DNA from: Actinoplanes subtropicus
Lineage (GTDB): Bacteria > Actinomycetota > Actinomycetes > Mycobacteriales > Micromonosporaceae
Direction: 5' to 3'
Length of the DNA: 64,000 bases
NCBI RefSeq assembly: GCF_000721705.1
Contig: NZ_JOJL01000030.1
Location: 29,406 to 93,405 of the forward strand
The number at the start of each line of letters is the position of its first letter. Within the stretch, counting starts at the first letter, position 1. Position numbers and translations under genes: made by a program. Below the pieces are notes generated by a model, which ran no database searches, was not told where the DNA came from, and saw only the letters and a program-made list of their open reading frames with translations. Positions 26,110 to 39,989 of this stretch are shown piece by piece.

Positions 26110-26846
26110 GTGTGCCAGAAACGGCGCAGCGCTTCGGCGCTGCCTCCGGGATCCTGCGCCATCCACCAGTGGCCGACGTCGTCGAGCGTTGCCACGGCGG
26201 CCCCGGCTCGTGCGGCGGAGCGCCGTCGCATGGTCTCGGTGCCGACGAACCGGTCCGCCGTACCGAGGATGACCAGGCCGGGGCGGCGGGCGGCGGCCTC
26301 GAGGTCGCGGCCGAGCCGGGCCATCACCGGCTGGGCAGCGGACCGGTAGAACGTCAGAATCGCCCGGCCCATCTCCAGACCCTGAGCCGGCGCCACCTTT
26401 CGGGCGGCGGTCTCGGGCATCCCGGCGGCCGCCAGCCGCGCGATCCTCTCGTCGATCGTGCCGCCGAGCAGTTCGGCGACCGATGCCTCGCCGGCGCCCT
26501 CGGTCTGCCAGGTGGTAGCCAAGGCGTGCCACGTGTAGTCCGGGTCGAAGACGCCGACGGAGTCGCTGACCCAGGTACGGATGAGCTCCGGCCGGGTCAT
26601 CGCCACGCCCAGCACCGTGCTGCCGCCGACGTCGTGCCCGACCAGGTCGACCGGTTCGCCGATGGCCTCGAGCTCACCGGCCAGCCAGTCCCGGTAGCCG
26701 GTCACCGTGCACGCGAAGCCGTCCGGTATCGGCGCGCCGAAGCCGGGCGGACTGAGACGGAGCACGTCGGCGCAATCCAGATGGTCCAGCAGCGAATCCC
26801 AGATCGCGGCCGACTCGGGATTGCCGTTGACGAACACGGCTGTCAC
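26106..26846 (-). CDS. Alpha/beta hydrolase with GHDVGG nucleophile elbow (dehalogenase/epoxide-hydrolase-like)
   Basis: The product is 246 residues from GTG 26846, ten bases after GGAGG; a TTG at 26852 is too close to the ribosome site. The nucleophile elbow GHDVGG gives Asp72, as in haloalkane dehalogenases and epoxide hydrolases. LGTADRFVG fits the acid, and DDVGHWWM supplies the catalytic His near the C-terminus. The triad is therefore complete, unlike in the hydrolase at 1027-1863. The oxyanion loop is NGNPES. It starts 18 bases after the antiporter gene and is probably co-transcribed with it. Confidence 0.85.
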   Translation of the reverse strand: MTAVFVNGNPESAAIWDSLLDHLDCADVLRLSPPGFGAPIPDGFACTVTGYRDWLAGELEAIGEPVDLVGHDVGGSTVLGVAMTRPELIRTWVSDSVGVFDPDYTWHALATTWQTEGAGEASVAELLGGTIDERIARLAAAGMPETAARKVAPAQGLEMGRAILTFYRSAAQPVMARLGRDLEAAARRPGLVILGTADRFVGTETMRRRSAARAGAAVATLDDVGHWWMAQDPGGSAEALRRFWHT

Positions 26847-26864
26847 GACCAAACCACCTCCAAG

Positions 26865-28490
26865 TCAGGAGCGCTCGGCCAAGCGCTCCTCGTGGTCGAG
26901 TTCCCGTTCCAGGACCCGCAGGCCCTCGTCGGTGAGGTTGCCGGCGTCGCGCCAGCGTAGTAACTCCTCGCGCTGGGCCTCGATCACCTCGCGGCGGACC
27001 GCCAGCGCGGCCTCGTACTGGGGCGACACCGGGACCTCGTCCGAGTCGGATTTTTCGAGCAGGTCGAGGCGTTTGCGGTAGCGCTCCAGCCGTACGGTCA
27101 ATTGCTTTCGCATGGTTTCGATCGCGCGGTCCTCGATGTGGTCGTGCTTCTCGTGCTGGATCTCGTCGAGCCGGCCCAGCGCCGCCTTCACCGCGGCCGA
27201 GCGGGCCTCGTTGCGTTCGCGGGCCAGGTCGGCCTTGTTCGCGCGCAGGCCCAGCCGGCGCAGCAGCGGGGCGAAGGTCAGGCCCTGGCCGAGCAGGGTG
27301 ACCAGGACGACCACGAAGGCGCAGAACTGCAGCAGGTCGCGGTCGGGCACGTTCTCCTTGAGCGTGAAGACCGCGGCCAGCGTGATCACGCCCCGGGTGC
27401 CGGCCCAGCTCAGGCCCACCACCTCGGTCGTGTTCAGCGCCTTCTCCTCGTGTTTCTCGTCGACCAGCCCGCCCAGTCTCGAGTGCGTCCAGCGGGGCAG
27501 CAGCTGGGTGAGCACCAGCCAGACCGGACGCAGCAGCAGGACCACGCCGGCCGAGACGGCCACCGCGGTCCAGATCGTGCCGGTCGGGTACTCGTCGAGC
27601 CGGCCGACCACCTGGCGCAGCTGCTGGCCGATCAGCAGGAAGACCAGCCCCTCCAGCAGGAAGTCGATGAGCCGCCAGACCGCGGTGGTCTGCAGGCGGC
27701 TGGCGCCGGAGGAGTGGCGGGGCGCGTCGTGCCGGATGATCAGGCCGGCCACCACGACCGCGAGCACGCCGGAGACGTGGACCCGCTCGCCGAGCAGGTA
27801 GGCCGCGAACGGGGTGATCAGTGAGATCGCGTTCGCGCTCAGCGGATCGTCGCGCAGGTGGCGCAGGGCCCGGACGGCGTACGCGACCAGCACGCCCGCC
27901 ACCACCCCGCCGGCCGCCGAGATCACGAACTGGCCGACGGCGGTGGGGAACGAGAAACGCTCGCCGTCGACCGAGGCGACCGCGACGCTGAGGATGGTCA
28001 GCGCGGTCGCGTCGTTGAGCAGGCCCTCGCCCTGGATCAGGGTGATCATGTTGGGCGGCAGGCCGGCCCGGCGGCCCACGGCGAGGGCGGCGACCGGGTC
28101 GGGCGGGGCGATGGCCGCGCCCAGCGCCACCCCGGCGGCCAGCGTCGCGCCCGTCACGAACAGCTCGAAGCCGACGCCGACCAGCAGCGCGGTGGCGAGC
28201 ACGAGCAGCACCGAGAGGCTGATCACGGTGCGCAGGTTGTGCCGGATGTCCAGCAGGGACGAATCGAGCGCCGCGCTGTAGAGCAGCGGCGGGATGACGA
28301 AGGTGAGGATCAGCTGCGGATCGAGGTGGACATTCGGCCCCGGCAGCAGCGAGTAGACGATGCCGATGATGGTGAGCAGCGCGGCGGACGGAAGCCCGGT
28401 CCGCCGCGCGACCCATCGCGTCGCCACGATCACGGCCGTGGCCGCCAGGACGAAGAGCAGGATCTCGTCGAGATGATGCACGAGATCCAT
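26865..28490 (-). CDS. Na+/H+ antiporter, CPA1 (NhaP/NHE) family
   Basis: The product is 541 residues. About 12 membrane segments occupy residues 1-410, with the ion-site motif AAIAPPDPVAAL and GEGLLNDATALTI (Asn-Asp pair), and the later SWAGTRGVITLA. A charged cytoplasmic tail of about 130 residues follows (LARERNEARSAAVKAAL to LDHEERLAERS), probably helical and regulatory. It exchanges Na+ for H+ across the membrane for pH and salt homeostasis. Upstream of ATG 28490 is GTAGAGG, a close and weak ribosome site. Confidence 0.92.
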   Translation of the reverse strand: MDLVHHLDEILLFVLAATAVIVATRWVARRTGLPSAALLTIIGIVYSLLPGPNVHLDPQLILTFVIPPLLYSAALDSSLLDIRHNLRTVISLSVLLVLATALLVGVGFELFVTGATLAAGVALGAAIAPPDPVAALAVGRRAGLPPNMITLIQGEGLLNDATALTILSVAVASVDGERFSFPTAVGQFVISAAGGVVAGVLVAYAVRALRHLRDDPLSANAISLITPFAAYLLGERVHVSGVLAVVVAGLIIRHDAPRHSSGASRLQTTAVWRLIDFLLEGLVFLLIGQQLRQVVGRLDEYPTGTIWTAVAVSAGVVLLLRPVWLVLTQLLPRWTHSRLGGLVDEKHEEKALNTTEVVGLSWAGTRGVITLAAVFTLKENVPDRDLLQFCAFVVVLVTLLGQGLTFAPLLRRLGLRANKADLARERNEARSAAVKAALGRLDEIQHEKHDHIEDRAIETMRKQLTVRLERYRKRLDLLEKSDSDEVPVSPQYEAALAVRREVIEAQREELLRWRDAGNLTDEGLRVLERELDHEERLAERS

Positions 28491-28524
28491 CCTCTACGAA
28501 CTCGGCGGGATCAGTAGCGCCGGA

Positions 28525-29985
<1,461 letters not shown>

Positions 29986-30007
29986 GAAGAGGGCTCCTCC
30001 CTCATCA

Positions 30008-30102
30008 GGAGGCGCCCTTGCAGTCAGCAAGCCCCTCAGCCGAGCGTGGCGGATCCCGCTGTTGATCAAAATCTGCGAGACCCGTTGCAGCGCCTCTCGA
30101 CC
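30008..30102 (-). ncRNA. Probable S-adenosylhomocysteine (SAH) riboswitch in the ahcY leader
   Basis: Read on the minus strand, the ahcY leader contains TCGAGAGGCGCTGCAACG, which matches the conserved core of SAH riboswitches. GAGGCGC (30090-30096) pairs perfectly with GCGCCTC (30009-30015), and TCGAG (30096-30100) can pair with CTCGG (30040-30044). The 3' arm reads GCAAGGGCGCCTC, close to the usual AACGGCGCUC. It ends about 8 bases before the GGAGGAG ribosome site of ahcY. The class is known to activate ahcY when SAH is bound. Confidence 0.75.
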
Positions 30103-30173
30103 GGGCCTTTACAGGGTACCAAGAGACTGGGATTCTTAGCCGCCCTATGTGATTCGACTGGCAGGGTAGGGAC

Positions 30174-31052
30174 GTGCCAGAGGCGTTTCGGCCCCGAGAC
30201 ATTCGCGTACAGCTCACGCTTGCCATCACGGCGGTGGTCGCCGTCGTCGTGGCGCTCGCCGGGCTGGCCATCGTGCTGTATGCCGACCACCGTGATCGCG
30301 GCGACGTCGACCAGGCGCTCGCCGCCCGCGCGGCCCAGGTGCGCACGGCGGCGACCAGGACCGGCCAGCTGCCGACCGACGGTTCCTTTGCCGTACGCCT
30401 GGTCCAGGGCACCGAGGTGCGGGCCGAGGCCGGCTCCACGGCGAAGTTCTCGATCCCGGTGAAAGACGGCTATACCACCGTCACCGCCGAGGACGGGTCA
30501 CACTGGCGTTCGTGGGCCGAGCCGCTCAAGACCGGCGCGCAGCTGCAGGTTCTGATCAACCTCAAGGACATCGAGAGCCGACATGACGGAAATGTTCGGA
30601 TGATTGACCTCATAGTGGTGCTGGCCGCCCTCGTCGCCGCGGCCGGAACCTGGCTGGTCGGCGGCGTGGTGCTGCGGCCGCTGATCAAGCTGGCCCAGAA
30701 CGCCCGCGAGATCGAACCGGCCGAGCCTGCGCCCCAGCTCGCCGAGCCGGACGAAGCTGGCAAATCAGATGAAGCTGTCGAAATGGACAACGCGCTCGAT
30801 CAGCTGAACGAGCGCGTCGACGCCCTGGCGCGGGCCGAGCCGGTCGGCGACCAGCTCGCCGCCGACGTGGCCAAGACCCTCGCCGACCTGCGGTTTCCGC
30901 TGGCCGAGCTCGGTGAGGGCCTCGACCAGCTGCTCGACAACCCGGAGATGCCGGCCACCCAGCGGCACCTCTACCTGGCCGCGATCCAGACCGAGTACCG
31001 CCGGATCGTCACCCTCGTGGACGAGCTCGAGGCCCGCGCGGCGTCACGCTAA
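30174..31052 (+). CDS. HAMP-domain membrane sensor with degenerate His-kinase dimerisation domain (no ATPase)
   Basis: The product is 292 residues from GTG 30174. Two membrane segments (about 14-36 and 144-166) flank an outside domain of about 105 residues. HAMP follows (LRPLIKLAQNAREI, with an acidic insert about 181-203). Residues about 226-288 look like a HisKA dimerisation domain, ending with YRRIVTLVDELEA. The H-box reads LADLRFPL (236-243) where active kinases have SHELRTPL, so the phospho-acceptor His is Ala237. The protein stops where the ATPase domain should begin. It cannot be a kinase; it may partner another kinase or signal through HAMP. It is divergent from ahcY. Confidence 0.72.
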   Translation: MPEAFRPRDIRVQLTLAITAVVAVVVALAGLAIVLYADHRDRGDVDQALAARAAQVRTAATRTGQLPTDGSFAVRLVQGTEVRAEAGSTAKFSIPVKDGYTTVTAEDGSHWRSWAEPLKTGAQLQVLINLKDIESRHDGNVRMIDLIVVLAALVAAAGTWLVGGVVLRPLIKLAQNAREIEPAEPAPQLAEPDEAGKSDEAVEMDNALDQLNERVDALARAEPVGDQLAADVAKTLADLRFPLAELGEGLDQLLDNPEMPATQRHLYLAAIQTEYRRIVTLVDELEARAASR

Positions 31053-31112
31053 CGCGCGAACCACACATCAAGGTCCTTCCATAAACCATCAAAAACCCCT
31101 CATCCTGTACGC

Positions 31113-32072
31113 GTGAAGCACCCGTACCGGATTCGGGAGATCGCCCGCCAGGCCGGCCTCAGCGAGGCCACCGTGGACCGCGTGCTGCATCACCGCGGCG
31201 GGGTGCGGGAGAGTACCGCCCGCGAGGTCCACCGGGCGATCGCGGCCCTCGACCGGGAACAGGCCCAGGCGCGGCCGGCCGGTCCGGCGTACCCGATCGA
31301 CGTGGTCTCGCCGGGACCGCCGCGGTTCACCGCCGCCCTCCGGCAGGCCCTCGAGGCGGAGCTGCCGGAGCTGGCCCCGGCCGTCCTCAAGCCGCGGTTT
31401 CATTTCGGCGACGCCGACCCGGTGACGGTGCTGGAGCGGATCGGCCGCTCGCACTCGCAGGGCGTGATCCTCAACGCCGTCGACTCGCCCGACGTGGTCG
31501 AGGCGGTGGGCCGGCTGACCATGCCCGTGGTCACGCTGGGCGCGGACCTGCCGGCGAGCAAGCGCGTGGCGTACGTCGGGATCGACCACGCCGACGCCGG
31601 CGCGACCGCCGCCTACCTGCTCGAACAATGGCTGGCCGACCGGGCCGGCGACGTGCTGCTGGTCCGCGGCCCGGCCGCCGATCTGGGCGAGTTCGAGCGG
31701 GCCGCCGGCTTCCGGGCCGAGATGACGGCGCGCGCCCCGAACCGCCGGCTGGTGGAGGGCCCGGCGCCGGGCGGCCTGCCGGTCCGCGCGATCTACTCGC
31801 CGGCCGCCGGCGGCAACGCCTCGGTGGTCGCCTCGTTCGCCGCCGAGCACCGCAACTACGACGTCTTCGTGGCGCACGACCTGGACGCCGAGAACGCCGC
31901 GCTGCTCCGCGGCCAGCAACTCTCGGCGGTGCTGCATCACGACCTGCGTGCCGACGTACGCCATGCCTGCCTGACCATCCTGCGGGCGCAAGGTGCGCTG
32001 CCCGGCCCGATCCGCTCGCACGTCTCGGCCGTCCAGGTGATCACGCCGTTCAACCTGCCCCAGGATTTTTGA
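31113..32072 (+). CDS. LacI family transcriptional regulator
   Basis: The product is 319 residues from GTG 31113. The helix-turn-helix is at residues 5-24 (YRIREIARQAGLSEATVDRV). The hinge is followed by a periplasmic-binding-like effector domain (VGIDHADAGATAAYLLEQW). The recognition helix segment SEATVDRVL differs from the usual VSxxTVSRVL in Glu, as seen in LacI members related to sugar and polyol regulators. No transport or catabolic genes are adjacent, so its target is unknown; it lies 60 bases after the pseudo-kinase gene. Confidence 0.88.
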   Translation: MKHPYRIREIARQAGLSEATVDRVLHHRGGVRESTAREVHRAIAALDREQAQARPAGPAYPIDVVSPGPPRFTAALRQALEAELPELAPAVLKPRFHFGDADPVTVLERIGRSHSQGVILNAVDSPDVVEAVGRLTMPVVTLGADLPASKRVAYVGIDHADAGATAAYLLEQWLADRAGDVLLVRGPAADLGEFERAAGFRAEMTARAPNRRLVEGPAPGGLPVRAIYSPAAGGNASVVASFAAEHRNYDVFVAHDLDAENAALLRGQQLSAVLHHDLRADVRHACLTILRAQGALPGPIRSHVSAVQVITPFNLPQDF

Positions 32073-32141
32073 CGGCGGCGGTCCGGATCCGGGTCCGGTC
32101 GTTCGTCACCGGAGGTGAAGACCGAGCACAGGGAGATCACG

Positions 32142-32471
32142 ATGAAGTACATGATGTTCGTCTGCACCGACAGCGAGCCCGAGACCGACGAGTCCCGGGT
32201 GCCGGACATCGAGGTGTGGGTGGCCGGGAACGACGCCGCCGGCCGCCGGATCACCGGGAACGTGCTGGCCGCGCCGTCGGCCGCCACCACGGTCCGGGTC
32301 CGCGGCGGCGAGGTGCTGCTCACCGACGGGCCGTTCGCCGAGACCAAGGAGGTGATCGTGGGCTTCGACATCCTCGAGTGCGCCGACCTGGACGAGGCGA
32401 TCGCGGTGGCGGCCGCTCATCCCATGGCGCACACCGGCCGGCTCGAGCTGCGGCCCTACGCCGACCGGTGA
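32142..32471 (+). CDS. DGPF-domain (YCII-related) protein, partner of an ECF42 sigma factor
   Basis: The product is 109 residues from ATG 32142 with AGGGAG upstream. It has the family signature LTDGPFAETKEVIVGF and a dimeric alpha-beta barrel fold (MKYMMFVCTDSE start). Its stop overlaps the sigma-factor start as GTGA. DGPF proteins are the defining neighbours of ECF42 sigma factors and are often their target genes. Enzymatic activity has not been clearly assigned to the family. Confidence 0.92.
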   Translation: MKYMMFVCTDSEPETDESRVPDIEVWVAGNDAAGRRITGNVLAAPSAATTVRVRGGEVLLTDGPFAETKEVIVGFDILECADLDEAIAVAAAHPMAHTGRLELRPYADR

Positions 32472-33667
32472 CCGAGGACGTCGGCGCGGCCGTTGAAGCC
32501 GGCTGGGACTCGTACGCAAGGATCGTCGCCTCTTTGATCAGAGTGACCGGCGACTGGAACCTTGCCGAGGACTGTGCCCAGGAGGCGATGGCGGCCGCGC
32601 TGGAACGCTGGCCGCGCGACGGCGTGCCCGGCAACCCGGGCGGCTGGCTGCGGACGGTCGCCCGGAACCGGGCCATCGACGTGCTGCGGCGGGCCGCCGT
32701 GGAGAAGACGAAACTGCGGGAGGTCGCCATGCTCTGGGACCCGTCGCGGCCGCCGGCCGAGGAGATCGACGACGACCGGCTGCGGCTGATCTTCACCTGC
32801 TGTCATCCGGCGCTGTCGCTGGAGGCGCGGGTCGCGCTGACCCTGCGCACGATCGCCGGCGTGCCGACCGCCGACATCGCCCGCGCCTTCCTGACCAGCG
32901 AGCCGACGATGACCAGGCGGATCACCCGCGCCAAGTCGAAGATCGCGGCGGCCCGGATCCCGTATCGGGTCCCGGCGGCCGACGCGCTCGCCGAGCGCCT
33001 GCCGGGGGTCCTGGCCGTCCTCTACCTGCTCTTCACCCGGGGGTACGACGCGGACGGCGAGCCCGCCTTCGCGGCCGAGGCGATCCGGCTGGCCCGGCTG
33101 CTGTCCGCGCTGATGCCGGCCGAGCCGGAAGTGCCGTCGCTGCTGGCCCTCTTCCTGCTGCAGCACTCCCGGCGGGACGCCCGCCGGGACGCGGCCGGCG
33201 ACCTGGTGACGCTGCCGAAGCAGGACCGCTCGCGCTGGGACCGGGCGGCGATCGCCGAGGGCCTGGAGATCCTGCTGCACACGCCGGTCGAGGGCCCGTA
33301 CGCGGTGCAGGCCCGGATCGCCGCCTGCCACGCCACCGCCCGGACCTTCGCGGACACCGACTGGTCGTCGATCGCCGGCTGGTACGACCAGTTGGCCCGG
33401 ATTCAGCCGTCCCCGATCGTCGCCCTGAACCGGGCGGTGGCCCACGGCTACGCGAACGGCCCGGATGCCGGCCTGCTGCTGCTGGCGGAGGCGCGGGCCG
33501 ACGGCGCCCTGGACAACTACCCCGCGGCGATCGCGGTCGAGGCCGACCTCGTGGCCCGCGCCGGGGACCGGCCCCGGGCGGCCGAGTTGTTCCGCGCGGC
33601 CGCGGCCGTGGCCCCCGCGGAGGTGGAGCGCCGAGCCCTGCTGGCCCGGGCCGCCGAGCTTGCCTAG
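32468..33667 (+). CDS. ECF42-type RNA polymerase sigma factor with long C-terminal extension
   Basis: The product is 399 residues from GTG 32468, overlapping the DGPF stop. Region 2 is [17 protein letters not shown] to [10 protein letters not shown]; region 4 is [20 protein letters not shown] and [15 protein letters not shown]-terminal extension of about 220 residues is TPR-like ([20 protein letters not shown]) and is typical of ECF42, where it is needed for function. No anti-sigma factor gene is present, also as expected. It ends with TAG in a CTAG shared with nhaA. Confidence 0.92.
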   Translation: MTEDVGAAVEAGWDSYARIVASLIRVTGDWNLAEDCAQEAMAAALERWPRDGVPGNPGGWLRTVARNRAIDVLRRAAVEKTKLREVAMLWDPSRPPAEEIDDDRLRLIFTCCHPALSLEARVALTLRTIAGVPTADIARAFLTSEPTMTRRITRAKSKIAAARIPYRVPAADALAERLPGVLAVLYLLFTRGYDADGEPAFAAEAIRLARLLSALMPAEPEVPSLLALFLLQHSRRDARRDAAGDLVTLPKQDRSRWDRAAIAEGLEILLHTPVEGPYAVQARIAACHATARTFADTDWSSIAGWYDQLARIQPSPIVALNRAVAHGYANGPDAGLLLLAEARADGALDNYPAAIAVEADLVARAGDRPRAAELFRAAAAVAPAEVERRALLARAAELA

Positions 33668-34833
33668 TCGGTGTCAAGCAGGCGGCGGTAGTGCCGATCC
33701 CGTACGCGCAAGAGGCCCGCACCCAGCAGCGCCGCAACCGACGAACCCAGCAGGACCCCCAGCTTGGCCTGGTGGTCGCTGGGACTGCCGGCGCCGAAGG
33801 CGAGCTCCCCGATCAGCAGCGAGACGGTGAAGCCCACGCCGCCGAGCATCGCCATCCCGGTGACGTCCCACCAGTCCAGCTCGCCGTCGAGCTCGGCCCG
33901 GGTGAAGCGCTGCACCAGCCAGGTCGCCCCGGTGATCCCGATCGTCTTGCCGGCCACCAGCCCGGCGACCACGCCGAGGGTGACCGCGCCGCCCACGCCC
34001 ACCTCGCTGCCGGTCACCGAAACCCCGGCGGCGAAGAAGGCGAAGACCGGCACGGCGACGCCGGCGGAGATCGGCCGCCAGCGATGCTCGTAGCGCACCC
34101 CGGTCTTGACCGGCACGACGAAGGCGAGCAGCACGCCGGCGACCGTCGGGTGGATACCCGACTCGTGCACCAGCGCCCAGGTCGCCACCGCCAACGGCAG
34201 CAACAGCCACCAGGCCCGCGCCCGCCGCCGCGCCAGCCACGCGAAGATCCCGAGCGGCACCAGGGCGAGCAGCAACGGCCCGACGTGCGGCGACGAGGTG
34301 TAGAAGAACGCGATGATCACGATGGCGAGCAGGTCGTCGACGACCGCGAGGGTGAGCAGGAAGGTACGCAACCCGGCCGGCAGCGACGTGTTGACCAGGC
34401 CGAGCACGGCCAGGGCGAACGCGATGTCGGTGGCCGTCGGCACGGCCCAGCCGCGCAGTGCGCCCCCGGCGTTGATCAGGGCGTAGATCAGAGCGGGTGC
34501 CGCTATCCCGCCGACCGCCGCCGCCGCCGGCAGCACCGCCCGCCGTGGATCGCGCAGGTCGCCGGCGACGAACTCGCGCTTGAGCTCCAGGCCGGCCACG
34601 AAGAAGAAGATCGCCAGCAGCCCGTCGGCAGCCCACCGGGCGAGCGTCAGCCCCAGTAGGTCAATACCGGAAATTTCGCGATAAAGGCCCGCCCAGGGTG
34701 AGTTGGCCCAGACCAGCGCCAGCCCGGTGGCCCCGAGCATGAGCAGGCCGCCGGTGGTCTCGGTGCGCAGAATGGCGGCGATCCGCCGCGCCTCGCGACG
34801 CGCGGCGCGGGCGAACAGGCGAGGGCCGGGCAC
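33664..34833 (-). CDS. nhaA: Na+/H+ antiporter NhaA
   Basis: The product is 389 residues from GTG 34833, five bases after GGAGG; the frame also opens at TTG 34845. The NhaA landmarks are [32 protein letters not shown] and the ion-site pair in [18 protein letters not shown] (Asp-Asp). [13 protein letters not shown] segments and [13 protein letters not shown] near the end also fit. It expels Na+ (or Li+) in exchange for two protons. This is the second Na+/H+ antiporter in the window, of a family unrelated to the one at 26865. Confidence 0.96.
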   Translation of the reverse strand: MPGPRLFARAARREARRIAAILRTETTGGLLMLGATGLALVWANSPWAGLYREISGIDLLGLTLARWAADGLLAIFFFVAGLELKREFVAGDLRDPRRAVLPAAAAVGGIAAPALIYALINAGGALRGWAVPTATDIAFALAVLGLVNTSLPAGLRTFLLTLAVVDDLLAIVIIAFFYTSSPHVGPLLLALVPLGIFAWLARRRARAWWLLLPLAVATWALVHESGIHPTVAGVLLAFVVPVKTGVRYEHRWRPISAGVAVPVFAFFAAGVSVTGSEVGVGGAVTLGVVAGLVAGKTIGITGATWLVQRFTRAELDGELDWWDVTGMAMLGGVGFTVSLLIGELAFGAGSPSDHQAKLGVLLGSSVAALLGAGLLRVRDRHYRRLLDTD

Positions 34834-34908
34834 GGGCGCCTCCAAGGGTCGGCAAAATGGACGCCGACCAGGCTTCCCGGCACACCCGGGCCCCAGTCTA
34901 GTGCGCGG

Positions 34909-38013
<3,105 letters not shown>

Positions 38014-38125
38014 GGCCGGCGTCTCTCATGAAGATCAATATGATTCGCGCATAGGCACCCTACCTCGGTGGCGCACGCGCCGTCAGCCCACGCATCCTCC
38101 GCCCCGGGACGCGCGTTAGCCCGGC

Positions 38126-39268
38126 GTGCGTATTTCGAAGCAGGTCCGCCGCGCCGCCGTCGCCGGCGTCGTGGCCCTGGCGGCCGGCGCCGTGGCGCCG
38201 CCCGCCAACGCGGCGGTCGGCGCGACCGCACGGGTGGCACCGACGTTCAACGGATCCGTGTACGCCATCGCGTACAGCGGTTCGACCGTCTTCGTCGGCG
38301 GCTCCTTCACCAGCACCACGGTCGGCGGCCGCAGCGTCGCCCGCGAACGGCTCGCGGCGTTCGACTCGCGTACCGGCGCCCTGCTCGACTGGCAGCCCAG
38401 CGCCGACGACACGGTCCGTGCGCTCGCCGTCGCCGGCCCGGCGGTCTACGTGGCCGGCGACTTCGACCACGTCTCCGGCAAGGCCCGCGACTCGCTGGCC
38501 CGGATCGACGGCGCCACCGGGCAGGTCGGCGCCTTCGCGCACGGCATCGACGGCAGCCCGCGGGCGCTCGCCGTCGGCGCCGGCCGGCTCTACGTGGCCG
38601 GCACGATCAGCCGGGTGGACCGGCACGACCGCGCGCGACTCGCCGCGTTCTCGCTGGCCACCGGCCTGCTCGACGAGGACTGGACGCCGACCGCGGACGA
38701 CACGGTCGACGCGCTCGCGTACCGGGACTCGAAGGTCTATCTCGGCGGCAGCTTCCACCGCACCGACGACGTACGGTCGACGCTGCGGCTCGCCGCGGTC
38801 GACGCGGCCGGCGGCGAGTTGGTCACCGCCTTCCGGCCCGCCCCGCCGGCCGTCGTGCACGCGGTGGCGGTCGACGGCAACGGGGTGTACGCGGCGATGG
38901 GCGGCCCCGGCGGCCGGGCGGCGGCGTACGACAACTCCGGGCGTACCCGATGGCTGCGGACCTTCGACGGCGACGCGCAGGCGATCGCGGTCCTGGACGG
39001 CACCGCCTACGTCGGCGGCCACTTCGACCGGGCCTGCACCACCGGCACCACCGGCGCGCACGGCACCTGCACGGACGGCTCGGTCTCCCGGGTCAAGCTG
39101 GCCGCGGTCCGCGCCGACGGCTCGCTCGCCGACTGGGCGCCGCAGGCCAACGGCGTGGTCGGGGTGCGCACGATCGCGGTCGACCCGGCACACCGGACGG
39201 TCGCGGCCGGCGGTGACTTCACGACGATCGACGGCCGGTCGCAGAGGCGCTTCGCCTCCTTCGGCTGA
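38126..39268 (+). CDS. Secreted beta-propeller protein
   Basis: The product is 380 residues from GTG 38126. The signal peptide probably ends at ANAA (about residue 29). The mature protein repeats blades of the form VYxGGSFxxxxxxxRxxLAAx[61 protein letters not shown] and [10 protein letters not shown]. These are delta-60/kelch-like repeats. Function unknown; it is probably a cell-surface binding protein. The stop overlaps the next start as TGATG. Confidence 0.8.
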   Translation: MRISKQVRRAAVAGVVALAAGAVAPPANAAVGATARVAPTFNGSVYAIAYSGSTVFVGGSFTSTTVGGRSVARERLAAFDSRTGALLDWQPSADDTVRALAVAGPAVYVAGDFDHVSGKARDSLARIDGATGQVGAFAHGIDGSPRALAVGAGRLYVAGTISRVDRHDRARLAAFSLATGLLDEDWTPTADDTVDALAYRDSKVYLGGSFHRTDDVRSTLRLAAVDAAGGELVTAFRPAPPAVVHAVAVDGNGVYAAMGGPGGRAAAYDNSGRTRWLRTFDGDAQAIAVLDGTAYVGGHFDRACTTGTTGAHGTCTDGSVSRVKLAAVRADGSLADWAPQANGVVGVRTIAVDPAHRTVAAGGDFTTIDGRSQRRFASFG

Positions 39269-39978
39269 TGCGGCGCGCGATCCTCTGCATGGTGGCGCTG
39301 GCCCTGGTCGGCGCCACCGGCCCGTCCGCGCACGCGGCGGTCACCCCGGACTACTCGGTCCACTACACCTTCGACGGCCCCACCCTGCTCGCCGACGTCT
39401 CCGGGCACGGGCACGACCTGACGCCGGTCAGCCGGCACGGCGGTTCGTACCTCACGGTCCCGCACGACGGCGGCAGCGCGCTGGTCTTCCCGCCGCCCTG
39501 CCACCTCGAGCCGTGCCCGAAGATCGCGCTGCGCGCCGTGCCGGCCGACGACCTCAACCCGGGCAGCCGGCCGATCCGATTCGGCGCCTCGGTCCGCCTC
39601 GACCCGGACGAGACCACCAAGGGCGAGAACGTGCTGCAGAAGGGCTACTCGGCCAGCGGCAGCCAGTGGAAGCTGCAGATCGACGGCGCCGAGGGCAAAC
39701 CCAGCTGCGTCTTCGTCGACGACCGCCGCCGGGCCATCCACCTGGCGCTCAGCTCGGTCAGCGTCGCCGACGGGAAGTGGCACGCGCTGGAGTGCCGCCG
39801 GGCCGGGAGCCAGGTCACCGTCCTGGTCGACGGCGTGCGGCGGGGCGGCATGACCATCCCCGCCGACCTCTCGGTGGACAACCGGATCCCGCTCAGCGTC
39901 GGCGGGAAGGGGTCGTTCAGCAACAACGACCAGTTCCAGGGCGCCCTCGACGACGTCTGGGTGACCATCGGCCAGTGA
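39268..39978 (+). CDS. Secreted LamG/concanavalin-like domain protein
   Basis: The product is 236 residues. The signal peptide ends near AHAA (residue 24). The body has a laminin-G-like jelly roll: YSVHYTFDGPTLLADVSGHG, WKLQIDGAEG, VADGKWHALECRRAGSQVTV and FQGALDDVWVTIGQ. Two Cys pairs (CHLEPC and others) may form disulphides. It is co-translated with the propeller protein and is probably exported with it as a surface carbohydrate-binding pair. No catalytic residues are seen. Confidence 0.82.
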   Translation: MRRAILCMVALALVGATGPSAHAAVTPDYSVHYTFDGPTLLADVSGHGHDLTPVSRHGGSYLTVPHDGGSALVFPPPCHLEPCPKIALRAVPADDLNPGSRPIRFGASVRLDPDETTKGENVLQKGYSASGSQWKLQIDGAEGKPSCVFVDDRRRAIHLALSSVSVADGKWHALECRRAGSQVTVLVDGVRRGGMTIPADLSVDNRIPLSVGGKGSFSNNDQFQGALDDVWVTIGQ

Positions 39979-39989
39979 GCCCAGCCTCC

